Source: Polyangiaceae bacterium
GTDB taxonomy: Bacteria; Myxococcota_A; Polyangia; Polyangiales; Polyangiaceae
Length of the DNA stretch: 35,861 nucleotides
NCBI GenBank assembly: GCA_025937835.1
Contig: JAICQO010000070.1
Location: 1 to 35,861 of the forward strand
Reading direction: 5' to 3'
Shown piece after piece: positions 9,596 to 16,925 of this stretch. The notes beneath the pieces are model-generated. The model ran no database searches. It saw only the letters and a program-made list of their open reading frames with translations, and was not told the origin of the DNA. Position 1 is the first letter of the stretch. The number at the start of each line of letters is the position of its first letter. The translations under genes and the position numbers were made by a program.

Positions 9596-10126
9596 ATGGA
9601 TGCCGCGCTGTCGCAGCTCACCCAGGGCGCTACTCCCGGAGAGGTCGCGCTGCGACTCAGCGCGGCGCTCGCTGTCGGCGGAGCGGTGGGCTGGGAGCGC
9701 GAGCGCCACGACAAGCCCGCGGGCCTTCGCACGCACATCCTGGTTTCGCTCGGGTCGGCGACGTTCATGCTGCTGGGGTTCGAGGTCGGCGGTCACCTCG
9801 CGCCGCGCTTCGGCGAAGCCGGCCTCGATCCGACGCGCGTGTTGCAGGGCGTGGTCGGCGGCATCGGCTTTCTCGGCGCGGGCGCGATCATCAAATCGAG
9901 CGGACAGGTGACGGGCATGACCACGGCCGCGAGCGTTTGGATCGCGGGAGCGCTCGGAGCCGCCGCGGGCATGGGCGCGTACGTGGTGGCCGTGATCTCG
10001 ACGGCGTTCTGTCTGGCGACGCTGATTTTCTTGATGCGCTTTCAGCGCCCGCACCCGCAACCGGACCCGGCGGAGGACCGCGGGCAACCTGCCGATGAAT
10101 CGATGCCGCCTAAACCGCCGGACTGA
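9596..10126 (+). CDS. MgtC/SapB-family inner-membrane protein
   Basis: 176-residue polytopic membrane protein of the MgtC/SapB family. The signature WERERHDKPAGLRTHILVSL sits at about residues 23-42, followed by GSATFMLLGFEVGG. A second Gly-rich helix pair carries VVGGIGFLGAGAIIK and GMTTAASVWIAGALGAAAGM. Four to five hydrophobic helices are visible, with a short Pro-rich hydrophilic tail. Family members are tied to magnesium limitation, membrane potential and, in pathogens, F1Fo-ATPase regulation. Which of these applies here cannot be told. ATG 9596 was preferred to an upstream TTG because the family starts close to the first helix. Confidence 0.9.
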   Translation: MDAALSQLTQGATPGEVALRLSAALAVGGAVGWERERHDKPAGLRTHILVSLGSATFMLLGFEVGGHLAPRFGEAGLDPTRVLQGVVGGIGFLGAGAIIKSSGQVTGMTTAASVWIAGALGAAAGMGAYVVAVISTAFCLATLIFLMRFQRPHPQPDPAEDRGQPADESMPPKPPD

Positions 10127-10162
10127 CGCCCGGCACGGATGGTGCACCGAGGTCTCGGCACC

Positions 10163-10378
10163 ATGGCTCAGAACACTCAGACCAAGGGCAAAAAGTCCGC
10201 CCTCGAAGGTGAGGGCAGCTATAGCGCGACCCGCAAGTACAACGAGGGCCTCGCCAAGCACCAGAAGCAGGCCAACGTAGACGAGCTCGCGAAGCGCGCG
10301 CGCAAGGCCGTAGAAGGCCCCGAGGGCGGCGAGCTGCGCCGCGCCGAAGCGCAGGGCAAACGCGGTCCGCGGCGCTGA
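10163..10378 (+). CDS. Small conserved hydrophilic protein
   Basis: 71-residue soluble, charged protein starting MAQNTQTKGKKSALEGEGSY. ATG at 10163 has GAGGT at 10149-10153, nine bases upstream; an in-frame ATG at 10139 is possible but has no site. The pattern EGEGSYSATRKYNEGLAKH followed by helical Ala/Arg segments and a GPEGGELRRAEAQGK end resembles small stress-associated proteins widespread in proteobacteria, whose function is unknown. It has no signal peptide, membrane segment or cysteine. It follows the MgtC-like gene by 36 bp and may share its transcript. Confidence 0.7.
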   Translation: MAQNTQTKGKKSALEGEGSYSATRKYNEGLAKHQKQANVDELAKRARKAVEGPEGGELRRAEAQGKRGPRR

Positions 10379-11100
10379 CCGCGCAGGGCGACGACAAGCG
10401 GCTTACGCGAGCGACTTTCGCGATGCGGCGGAGCCCGCTCTCGACGCACGGGCGGAGCGGGCGACGACTTACTTCCTTAGGGCGCCGCTCACGGTTCGGA
10501 CCCCTTGCCGGGGAACGTTTTGAGCCCCCGAGTGAGCTGCGCGGCCTTCCCGCGCTGTCTTCAGCGCCGACAATCCTATCCAGACTGCCCGTTCTCACTG
10601 GAGCTCCGGGTGCCGTCCTGTTTGTGGCCGCCGTGTAGCTGCGTGAAGCAGGCGTAGTCCGCGCCGCGGCTGACAAACGTTTCTCCGCGGCCTTCTCGTT
10701 CAACGCACGATGGCGCCTCAAGAAGAAGGTTCGCGTTGCCGCCCGCAGGCGGAACCAAAGATGCTGTGCCCCCCGCGCCCGGCTCCCAATATCCCGCTCA
10801 GCACTCAGGCGGACATATCGCGCCGGGACGCGCGCGTTTCAGGGAGCCCGGCCAGCGTCCGGTCAATTGGAACGAAGCCAACGACGACGCCTAGCTCGAG
10901 GCGAAATGTCCGCGTGTGGAGTTCCGCCGCAGGAACGATGGACGAAATCACCCGAAAACCGGTCGAATTCCGAAGCAGGGCTGCGCGTGCCGTCGGCATG
11001 GGCGAAAAACGTCGCAGAATGCCGCAGTTCCGGGTCCTGGCACGCCTTCTGCTTGATGTGGGAGCAAGGAGTCGCAGCTGCGATTCCACTGGAGGATCAC
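10379..11100. other. 722-bp intergenic stretch without a supported gene
   Basis: No frame here has a convincing combination of start, ribosome site and family-like translation. The short open frames on both strands read as Arg/Ser/Pro-rich nonsense. A perfect inverted repeat GTTCC-6-GGAAC lies at 10921-10936, and GGAAC boxes that could be ECF-sigma -35 elements occur there and near 10871, but no -10 partner could be fixed. The right end supplies the GGAGG ribosome site (11091-11095) of the DUF1328 gene, so a promoter for that gene should lie in this stretch. A decayed gene or an unrecognised RNA cannot be excluded. Confidence 0.4.
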
Positions 11101-11265
11101 ATGCTGTACTGGGCTGCCGTATTTTTCATCATCGCGTTGCTCGCTGCATTCTTCGGCTTCGGCGGGCTGGCCGCTGGCGCTGCAGGCATGGCGAAGATCT
11201 TGTTCTTCGTGTTCCTGGTGCTGGCGATCGTTTCGCTGATCTTCGGTCGCCGGATCCCTACTTGA
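11101..11265 (+). CDS. DUF1328 (YtjA-like) small membrane protein
   Basis: 54-residue membrane peptide. ATG at 11101 is preceded by a strong GGAGG at 11091-11095. The sequence begins [20 protein letters not shown] and continues through [18 protein letters not shown] to a short basic end GRRIPT. These are the two hydrophobic helices with a central Gly-rich turn that define DUF1328/YtjA. Family members are widespread in proteobacteria and often appear among stress or stationary-phase genes; no biochemical role is established. The next gene starts 11 bp downstream, so the two are likely co-transcribed. Confidence 0.92.
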   Translation: MLYWAAVFFIIALLAAFFGFGGLAAGAAGMAKILFFVFLVLAIVSLIFGRRIPT

Positions 11266-11276
11266 ACGAGGCGCCG

Positions 11277-11582
11277 ATGAGAGCGAATCACGTGCCGCGC
11301 GCGCTCCTCGTGAGCGTGTGCGTGGCCGCGTGGATCACCGCGTGTGGCGCAGACGATGCCGTGGATCGAGTCGTGGACTGCGACTCGATCTGCGGCCGCT
11401 ACGCCGACTGTTTCGACGACTCGTACGACACCGCGGAGTGCGAGCAAAGCTGTCGCGACAGAGCCGCGGAGGACGAGGACTTCGAAGACAAGGTCGATGC
11501 TTGCGAGAGCTGCATCGACGACGAGTCGTGCACGTCCGGCGCATTCGAGTGCGCCAACGAGTGCCTCGGAGTCGTCCCGTAG
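11277..11582 (+). CDS. Small Cys-rich lipoprotein
   Basis: 101-residue predicted lipoprotein with a signal peptide ending in lipobox WITAC (Cys23). The mature part is acidic and Cys-rich, with pairs such as CDSICGRYADC, CEQSC, CESCID and CANEC suggesting several disulphides. This kind of short acidic Cys-rich lipoprotein is common in myxobacterial genomes and has no assigned function. It starts 11 bp after the DUF1328 gene without a strong ribosome site of its own, consistent with coupled expression. Confidence 0.8.
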   Translation: MRANHVPRALLVSVCVAAWITACGADDAVDRVVDCDSICGRYADCFDDSYDTAECEQSCRDRAAEDEDFEDKVDACESCIDDESCTSGAFECANECLGVVP

Positions 11583-11596
11583 CGCAAGCGCAGGGT

Positions 11597-11628
11597 GCGT
11601 CTGCCCTCGAGCTCAGGCCTCGAGACGC
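11597..11628. terminator. Candidate hairpin between convergent genes
   Basis: Two copies of the palindrome CTCGAG (11606-11611 and 11619-11624) can pair across a seven-base loop, and GCGT/ACGC can extend the stem after a five-base bulge. It lies just past the Cys-rich lipoprotein gene and overlaps the last codons of the leftward basic ORF, a sensible place for a bidirectional terminator. No T-run follows, so the call is weak. Confidence 0.3.
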
Positions 11629-11726
11629 TTGTGACGCACCTTGTTCTTCGCCTTGATCTTGGCGCGGTAGCGCGAGGACTTGCTGCGGTTGGTTTTGCGC
11701 GGTGATTTGGTGCGGGCCAGGTACAT
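11613..11726 (-). CDS. 37-residue highly basic small protein
   Basis: Short open frame found by reading the minus strand between the PilZ gene and the convergent lipoprotein gene. It starts MYLARTKSPRKTNRSKSS and continues RYRAKIKAKNKVRHKRLEA before TGA. About half of the residues are Lys or Arg, with no acidic residue until the penultimate codon, and most codons end in G or C as in neighbouring genes. The composition resembles small ribosome- or nucleic-acid-binding proteins. I do not recognise a family with certainty. The upstream region lacks a good ribosome site, which lowers confidence; the ATG at 11726 is the only sensible start. It lies 69 bp downstream of the PilZ gene on the same strand. 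Confidence 0.5.
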   Translation of the reverse strand: MYLARTKSPRKTNRSKSSRYRAKIKAKNKVRHKRLEA

Positions 11727-11795
11727 GGCGCGCCCGATCTAGGCCAAGGCCGGCCTCGACGCAAATCTTGATCAAAAAGTCGCGGGATCCGCCGG

Positions 11796-12110
11796 TCAGC
11801 CGCGGACCTGGCCCGTGAGCAGGCGCTCGATCAGGCGCGAGGAGTAGCTGCCGAGCTCTCGGAACACCACGCCCATTCCGGGCGGATCGGTCTCCACGCG
11901 CACCACCTCGCCCAGTCCCTCGATCACCTCGAGCTGGTCGAGCACGACCGTGAAGCGGAGGTTGACCTCCGACCCCACGGGCAGCGGCGTCTCACTCTTG
12001 ATGAAGACGCCCGACCGCGACACGTTCGTCACGTACTCGGTCACGAACTGATCGAAGGACTCGAAGTCCTTGTTGATCGTGACGCGCTGGTTCTTGCGGC
12101 CGGAGTCCAT
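11796..12110 (-). CDS. PilZ-domain c-di-GMP-binding protein
   Basis: 104-residue single-domain PilZ protein of the type abundant in myxobacteria. The c-di-GMP motifs are both present: RxxxR as RKNQR at residues 5-9 and (D/N)xSxxG as NVSRSG at 29-34. The beta-barrel strands follow as GSEVNLRFTVV, GLGEVVRVE and PPGMGVVF, ending in a helix LIERLLTGQ. It is therefore expected to bind c-di-GMP and act as a small adaptor. The start ATG at 12110 lies nine bases after the stop of the RNase G gene, so the two probably form an operon. Confidence 0.92.
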   Translation of the reverse strand: MDSGRKNQRVTINKDFESFDQFVTEYVTNVSRSGVFIKSETPLPVGSEVNLRFTVVLDQLEVIEGLGEVVRVETDPPGMGVVFRELGSYSSRLIERLLTGQVRG

Positions 12111-12119
12111 GGCTCGGCT

Positions 12120-14426
12120 CTATTTGCCCTGCAGGTCGAACTGCTCGATGTGGTACTCGCGGCGGGGGTTGAACTCGATGCGGCGCATGTAACGGCGCTC
12201 GGCGTCGGTGACGGCTTCCTTCTCTTCGCCCGTCATCAGGTCGACGACGGCGGGGTGTGCGTTCACCACCACGGAGTAACCCGGCAAGCCGTGCCGCTCA
12301 CGGCGGATCTGCCGCAGTATTTCGTACGCGATCGTGGTGCGCGATTGGATCTGCCCGGTCCCGTCACAGTAGAAACAGGTCTCGTGCATGGTGCGCGCCA
12401 GGCTCTCGCGAGTGCGCTTACGCGTCATCTCGATTAGCCCAAGCTCGCTGATGCGGTTGATCGTGGTCTTGGCCTTGTCCTTGGCCAGCCGTTGCTCGAG
12501 CGCGCGCCAGACCTTTTCGCGATTGCCGTGCGCGTCCATGTCAATCAAGTCCAGGATCACCAGGCCGCCGATGTTGCGGAACCGGAGCTGGTACGCGATC
12601 TCGTCTACCGCCTCCAGGTTGGTCTTGAGCGCCGTCTCTTCGAGATCTTTGCTGCCCTTGCCCACGAAGCGGCCGGTGTTCACGTCGATCGCCGTCAGGG
12701 CTTCGGCCTGATCGATGATCAGGTAGCCACCGCTCGGCAGCGGCACCTTGCGGCTCAAGGCACGGGAGATCTCGTCCTCGATCCCGTAGGCGTCGAAGAT
12801 CGGCTCGTCACCCGCGTAGTAGTGGACGTCCTTGACCCGGTCGGGCAGGAACATCTCCACGAAGCGGACCAGCCGCGCATACTCGGCCTTGTCGTCGATG
12901 ACGATGCTCTCGATCTCGTCGGTGAACAGATCGCGAGCCGTCTTCAGGACCAGGTCGAGCTCGCTGTAGAGCATACACGGGGCCTTGGCGCCCTCGCGCT
13001 TGCGCAGCACGTCCTCCCACAGCCGAACCAGGTAGCCGATGTCCGCCTTCAGGTTCTTCTTGGTCAGGCCCTCGGCGACCGTGCGCACGATGATGCCGCC
13101 CGAGGCGGGCTTCATGGTGTCCACGACCTCGCGCAACCGAGCGCGCTCGCGCGCCGAGCCGATGCGCTTCGACACACCGACGTGCTCGACCGTGGGCAGG
13201 TACACGACGTAGCGACCCGCGAGCGACACGTGACTCGTCACGCGCGCGCCCTTGGTGCCGATCGGCTCCTTCGAGATCTGGACGATCACTTCGTCGCCTT
13301 CTTTGACGACCTCGGTGATCGGTACCGAGCGCGAGACCCGCGGGATCCCGCCCTTGGCGCTGCGGCTCTGTCCTCGTCCGCCTTCGCGGCCGCGCCCTCC
13401 GCGATCGCGATCCCGCCCTCGGCCGCCGCGTTCGTCGCGCGAGCGACGTGCGCTGGTGCTTGCCGGTCGAGCCGGAGCGGCCTTGGCGACGGGTTGCGGG
13501 CTCGCGGCCTGGCCCGAATCGGCGTCCCGGCCCCCGCGGCGGCGACGGCGGCGGCGGCGGCGGCGTCCCGACGCGTCCGCGCGCTGCCCGCCTGACTCTT
13601 CGGTGTTTCCGGTCCCGCCCTCGGCGACGACCGCTACGTCCTCCTCGTCGTCTCCGGCGTCGCGGTCCTCGCCCTCCTCTTCCTCCTCCTCTTCTTCTTC
13701 CGCGTCGTCGTCGTCCTCGTCGTCGTCGTCCTCGTCCTCGTCGTCCTCTTCCTCGTCGGAATCGTCGGAATCGGCCTCTTCGGTGACCTCGTCGTCCTCT
13801 TCCTCGTCAGAATCGGCGTCTTCGGTTTCGTCGTCGTCGTCTTCCGATTCGTCGTCGTCGTCGTCGTCGTCGTCGTCTTCCGATTCGTCGTCGTCGTCGT
13901 CGTCGTCCTCTTCCCCGTCGCCCCCTTCCGTCGCGTCGCTCGCGACGCTGGCTTGGGGCTCCGACGGTTCGGGAGCGTCCGTCTCATCCCCGTCCTCGTC
14001 CTCGTCGTCGTCGTCCTCGTCGTCGACGTCATCGTCCTCGTCGACGTGAACGAGCGTCGGTGCCGAACCAATCGGGGCGAGGTCGGAAGCTGCGGCGGCG
14101 GCTGCCGGGGTTCGGCGCTTGCCGCCGTCACCCTTGGCCGCGCGATCGTCTTCGGCGTCGCGCCGGCCACCGGCGAGGTAGGCCTCGAGATCGTCAGGAC
14201 GGATCAGATCCTCGACGTGGAGGAACGCGGCGCGCTCCATCCCCACATCGATGAACGCCGCCTGCATGCCCGGCAAAACGCGCGTCACGCGGCCGAGGAC
14301 GATGTTTCCGACGGTGCCGCGTGCGCCGGCCCGTTCGATCTGAAGTTCCGCGATGACCCCTTCTTCGATCAGGGCGACACGGGTCTCGCGTATGTCGCAA
14401 TTGATGACCAGAGTGTTTTTCGGCAT
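12120..14426 (-). CDS. rng: Ribonuclease G/E with giant acidic insertion in S1 domain
   Basis: 768-residue endoribonuclease of the RNase E/G family, which cleaves single-stranded RNA in rRNA processing and mRNA decay. It starts MPKNTLVINCDIRETRVALI. The S1 domain begins at about residue 38 (GNIVLGRVTRVLPGMQAAFI), breaks off near residue 80 and resumes at about 370 with VVKEGDEVIVQISKEPIG. The intervening residues form an Ala-rich, then Asp/Glu-rich (about 128-265), then Arg/Gly-rich (about 287-357) tract. The catalytic Mg-binding Asp pair is Asp581 (AIDVNTGRF) and Asp626 (LVILDLIDM). The Zn-link is CFYC at 684-687, like the RNase E CPxC. The C-terminus ends in the short RNase G form with no degradosome scaffold. 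ATG 14426 was chosen because the family starts exactly there. Confidence 0.95.
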   Translation of the reverse strand: MPKNTLVINCDIRETRVALIEEGVIAELQIERAGARGTVGNIVLGRVTRVLPGMQAAFIDVGMERAAFLHVEDLIRPDDLEAYLAGGRRDAEDDRAAKGDGGKRRTPAAAAAASDLAPIGSAPTLVHVDEDDDVDDEDDDDEDEDGDETDAPEPSEPQASVASDATEGGDGEEDDDDDDDESEDDDDDDDDDESEDDDDETEDADSDEEEDDEVTEEADSDDSDEEEDDEDEDDDDEDDDDAEEEEEEEEEGEDRDAGDDEEDVAVVAEGGTGNTEESGGQRADASGRRRRRRRRRRGGRDADSGQAASPQPVAKAAPARPASTSARRSRDERGGRGRDRDRGGRGREGGRGQSRSAKGGIPRVSRSVPITEVVKEGDEVIVQISKEPIGTKGARVTSHVSLAGRYVVYLPTVEHVGVSKRIGSARERARLREVVDTMKPASGGIIVRTVAEGLTKKNLKADIGYLVRLWEDVLRKREGAKAPCMLYSELDLVLKTARDLFTDEIESIVIDDKAEYARLVRFVEMFLPDRVKDVHYYAGDEPIFDAYGIEDEISRALSRKVPLPSGGYLIIDQAEALTAIDVNTGRFVGKGSKDLEETALKTNLEAVDEIAYQLRFRNIGGLVILDLIDMDAHGNREKVWRALEQRLAKDKAKTTINRISELGLIEMTRKRTRESLARTMHETCFYCDGTGQIQSRTTIAYEILRQIRRERHGLPGYSVVVNAHPAVVDLMTGEEKEAVTDAERRYMRRIEFNPRREYHIEQFDLQGK
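13634..14045. repeat. GTC/CTC trinucleotide low-complexity tract in rng
   Basis: On the plus strand this reads as long runs of GTC, CTC and TCG. On the coding (minus) strand it is GAC/GAG/GAA, giving Asp/Glu runs broken by Ser. Two near-identical blocks around 13842-13905 repeat the pattern TCTTCCGATTCGTCGTCG. The array probably changes length by slippage, always in multiples of three in frame. Confidence 0.85.
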
Positions 14427-14500
14427 GGCTCGCCCGCTCGGGCGTCGAATCCGGGTCAGCCGCGTTTCCGGCCGTCCACGGTCAAGAAGTCCGTTGAACA

Positions 14501-14517
14501 CGCGGGTCCTACCCGCG
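14501..14517. promoter_or_regulatory. Stable hairpin in the rng 5-prime leader
   Basis: Perfect inverted repeat CGCGGGT-CCT-ACCCGCG: seven GC-rich pairs with a three-base loop, 74 bp upstream of the rng start. RNase E autoregulates through a hairpin in its own leader in enteric bacteria; a similar role here is only an inference. Confidence 0.4.
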
Positions 14518-14558
14518 CGTACCGGCCAGGGGACCACGCCGGCGCCGGCACGTCAAGT

Positions 14559-14590
14559 GTTCATAAGTATTCAAATTCACTAAGTTTGTT
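14559..14590. promoter_or_regulatory. AT-rich island, candidate divergent promoter
   Basis: 32 bases with 8 G or C (25 percent), in otherwise very GC-rich DNA, between the leftward rng and the rightward exonuclease gene. It includes TTCATAAGTATTCAAATTC, which offers -10-like hexamers on both strands. No clear -35 was assigned. It is the most promoter-like site in this intergenic region and would give rng a leader of roughly 120 bases. Confidence 0.4.
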
Positions 14591-14722
14591 GACCGTTCCC
14601 TGCGCCGTTGCGCAGTTCCCGGCCAGAACCGCGCGCGGACTGGCCGGCCGGATTTCGGCGAGGGCCGCGACGTCGGCAGTCACGGCATTGACCCGAAATG
14701 CCCGCGAGAGAATGCTCGCCCC

Positions 14723-15457
14723 CTGCCGCACCCCTTTCTCGTCCTGGACATCGAGACGGTGCTCGATCCCGAGCTGCCGATCGCGAGCACCGCCGACACC
14801 GAGCGGCTGCCGGCTCCGCCCCACCACCGCATCGTGGTGATGGGTGCGCTGCTCATCGACAGCAACTACGAGCCGAAGCGCCTCAACACCTTCAGCGACG
14901 TCAAGGGCGAGATCGGCATGCTCGGGGATTTCTCGCGCTTCATCGAGGAGCGCCGGCCCTGCCTCGTGACCTTCAACGGCCGGTCCTTCGATCTGCCGGT
15001 GATCGCCACCCGGTGCCTGCGTCACGGGCTCTCGTTACGCCACTACTACTCCTCGCGCGACGTGCGCTACCGCTTCACGGCCGACGGTCACCTCGACCTG
15101 ATGGACTACCTAGCCGATTTCGGAGCCGCGAAGGCCTCGCGTCTCGACGTCGTCGCCAAGCTCTGCGGCATGCCCGGCAAGGTCGGCGTCGAGGGCAAGG
15201 ACGTGGGGCCGATGGTGCACGCCGGCCGCCTCGCCGAGGTGCGAGACTACTGCCTGTGTGACGTGGCCCAGACTGCCGGCGTGTTCCTGCGCGTGCAGCT
15301 GCTGCGCGGCGAGCTCGATCGCGAACGTTATTTGACGGCAATGCGCGCGCTGATCGCGCTGATCCGCAGTGACAAGCGCCTGGAGCCGGTGGCACAGGCC
15401 ATCAACGAACGCAGGCTCATGCTGGAGGAAGAAGCCCCGAGCCAGCCAAGTCAATGA
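14723..15457 (+). CDS. PolB-type 3'-5' exonuclease domain protein (start uncertain)
   Basis: About 244-residue predicted 3'-5' exonuclease of the DnaQ-like fold, related to the proofreading domain of family B polymerases. Numbering from CTG 14723, Exo I is LVLDIET (Asp9, Glu11), Exo II is TFNGRSFDLP (Asn85, Asp90) and Exo III is YCLCD (Tyr176, Asp180), so all catalytic acids are present. The start is a problem. The first standard codon in frame is GTG 14759, which would remove Exo I, and no ATG, GTG or TTG lies between it and the upstream stop at 14564. Either CTG 14723 is used, or one C is missing from the C5 run 14719-14723. Adding one C there would join ATG 14712 in frame (MLAPLPHPFLVLDIET). 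The role is probably DNA repair. It precedes the pterin dehydratase gene by 13 bp. Confidence 0.75.
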   Translation: MPHPFLVLDIETVLDPELPIASTADTERLPAPPHHRIVVMGALLIDSNYEPKRLNTFSDVKGEIGMLGDFSRFIEERRPCLVTFNGRSFDLPVIATRCLRHGLSLRHYYSSRDVRYRFTADGHLDLMDYLADFGAAKASRLDVVAKLCGMPGKVGVEGKDVGPMVHAGRLAEVRDYCLCDVAQTAGVFLRVQLLRGELDRERYLTAMRALIALIRSDKRLEPVAQAINERRLMLEEEAPSQPSQ

Positions 15458-15470
15458 GGAGGAGGAAGCG

Positions 15471-15806
15471 ATGGAATCGATGCTAGCCAAGAAGCACTGC
15501 GCCGCGTGCAACTCCGAGACGCCGAAGGTCGGCGCCGAACAGGCGCGCGCGCTGCTCAGCGAGCTCCCCGGCTTCGAGCTGGCCGCGGGCGACACCAAGC
15601 TGATCAAGCTATTCACGTTCAAGAACTATTACGAGACGATCGCCTTCGTGAACGCGATCGCCTTCATCGCCCACCGCGAGGATCATCACCCCGACCTCGA
15701 GGTTGGTTACAAGACCTGCCGAGTCACCTTCAGCACACACGACGTCGGCGGACTCAGCGAGAACGACTTCATTTGTGCGGCCAAGGTGAACGGCTTGCTC
15801 GAATAG
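15471..15806 (+). CDS. Pterin-4a-carbinolamine dehydratase family protein
   Basis: 111-residue PCD/DCoH-like protein. The family dehydrates 4a-hydroxytetrahydrobiopterin to recycle the pterin cofactor of aromatic amino-acid hydroxylases; many bacterial members have unknown partners, sometimes in molybdopterin metabolism. The active-site signature is visible as HREDHHPDLEVGY, with preceding helix FVNAIAFIAH and following strand CRVTFSTHDVGGLSENDF. ATG 15471 follows a purine-rich GGAGGAGGAAG site. An N-terminal CAACN segment (Cys10 and Cys13) is an unusual addition of unknown meaning. It is likely co-transcribed with the exonuclease gene. Confidence 0.9.
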   Translation: MESMLAKKHCAACNSETPKVGAEQARALLSELPGFELAAGDTKLIKLFTFKNYYETIAFVNAIAFIAHREDHHPDLEVGYKTCRVTFSTHDVGGLSENDFICAAKVNGLLE

Positions 15807-15888
15807 CGACCAACTGCCGAGTGGGTAAGAATTCGCAGTCGCGCTCGCAGCTTCTCTCTCGCGAATGCAGGTCTGATAGCCACAGGAG

Positions 15889-15957
15889 GACGGAGCACTG
15901 GGCTCCGTCGCGGGAAGCTCACCGGAGCTCGGGGCCACGGAACGGCTCGGGGAGCCG
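15889..15957. promoter_or_regulatory. Tandem hairpins upstream of the surface operon
   Basis: Two perfect stem-loops lie between the pterin dehydratase gene and the first barrel gene. The first is GACGGAGC-ACTGG-GCTCCGTC at 15889-15909, with an eight-base-pair stem. The second is CGGCTC-GGG-GAGCCG at 15943-15957, with a six-base-pair stem, 17 bases before the barrel ATG. Neither has a T-run. The first could end the upstream transcript; the second could sit in the leader of the surface operon and affect its translation. Confidence 0.4.
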
Positions 15958-15974
15958 GTCTCGAGGGACGAGGC

Positions 15975-16925
15975 ATGAGGCGATCATTCGTGCATTACGC
16001 GTGGTGGGTCTGCTTTCTGGGGACGAGTTACGCCAAGGCGGACGCGACGTCACTCGAACAGTTCAGTCCTGCGCCGCCTGGTGATTGGAGCTTCGGCGTC
16101 CAGTCCGCCGAGATCGAGGCGCGATCGTTCGCAGCCCACCTGATCATCGACTATGCGCATGACCCGCTGGTGCTCCGCGCCCGAGGCGAGCGCGTCGGCG
16201 CGGTGATCTCCGACCAGCTCCTCGTGCACGCCGGAGCCGCGTATTCGCTGGCCGAACGCTTGGTGCTCCACCTCGGCGCACCGGTGGTCATTCATCAAAG
16301 CGGCGAAGACCCGGTGGACGAGCCGACCGGGGTCACGGTGGCTTCGCCCGAGGGTGCCGAGCTCGGCGAGCTGTTCCTGGGAGCGCGGGTGAGCCTCTTG
16401 CCTCCCGCGACCACGACGAACGTCGCGCTCGCCGCGCGCATCTTCTTTCCCACGGGTCCCGAGGACTCGTTCATGAGCGACGAGTCGGTGCGCGCGCGCT
16501 TCTCGGTGATCGTGGGGGGCACGGCGGATCGCTTGTCGTGGGCCGTGGAGCCCGGGATCGGCGTGCGGCCCACGCGCTCGCTGCCCGCGACCGAGGCGCC
16601 AGCCAGCGGGACGGCGCTCACGTTCGGTGCGGCCGCCAGTTACCTCGTCGATCGGCGGCGCACGCTGTCGGTCGGCGCTGAGCTGCTCGCGCACAACGTG
16701 TTCGTCGATGGCGCGGAGCTATTCGCCGATCTGGGCGCAGAAATTTTGGCGCAGGCGCGCTTTCGTCCGGGGCGCGGCGACTTCGTTGCGGGGCTCGGTG
16801 CTGGACCGGGTCTCGCCACTTCGCCCGGGGTGCCTCAGCTGCGGGTGCTCGCGTCGGCGACCTACGCGCCGGGCAGCGGACACCAACCGGCCGTGGATCC
16901 TGGCTTCGCAGGAGGTCTGCCGTGA
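15975..16925 (+). CDS. Outer-membrane beta-barrel protein, copy A (TraB-barrel-like)
   Basis: 316-residue exported protein with a signal peptide (MRRSFVHYAWWVCFLGTSYAKA). The mature protein is a run of amphipathic strands broken by short turns, as in an outer-membrane beta-barrel. It opens LEQFSPAPPGDWSFGV and continues LIIDYAHDPLVLRARGERVG, DQLLVHAGAAYSL and HLGAPVVIHQSGEDP. This opening resembles the N-terminal barrel of myxobacterial OmpA-type proteins, including TraB, but the C-terminal OmpA peptidoglycan-binding domain is absent. It ends with strands LRVLASATYAPG and a short hydrophilic tail. The stop overlaps the GTG of the next gene (GTGA), implying translational coupling with the Cys-repeat protein. 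It is a clear paralogue of the barrel at 20807. Barrel topology is likely; the TraB relationship is an inference from recalled sequence. Confidence 0.8.
   Translation: MRRSFVHYAWWVCFLGTSYAKADATSLEQFSPAPPGDWSFGVQSAEIEARSFAAHLIIDYAHDPLVLRARGERVGAVISDQLLVHAGAAYSLAERLVLHLGAPVVIHQSGEDPVDEPTGVTVASPEGAELGELFLGARVSLLPPATTTNVALAARIFFPTGPEDSFMSDESVRARFSVIVGGTADRLSWAVEPGIGVRPTRSLPATEAPASGTALTFGAAASYLVDRRRTLSVGAELLAHNVFVDGAELFADLGAEILAQARFRPGRGDFVAGLGAGPGLATSPGVPQLRVLASATYAPGSGHQPAVDPGFAGGLP

Noticed and set aside
13252-14049. Ser-run-rich plus-strand frame
   Set aside because: The poly-Ser simply reads the Asp/Glu codon tract of rng on the other strand.
15975-16925. OmpA peptidoglycan-binding domain at the barrel C-terminus
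   Set aside because: The protein ends in barrel-like strands and a short hydrophilic tail; none of the OmpA-domain motifs is present.
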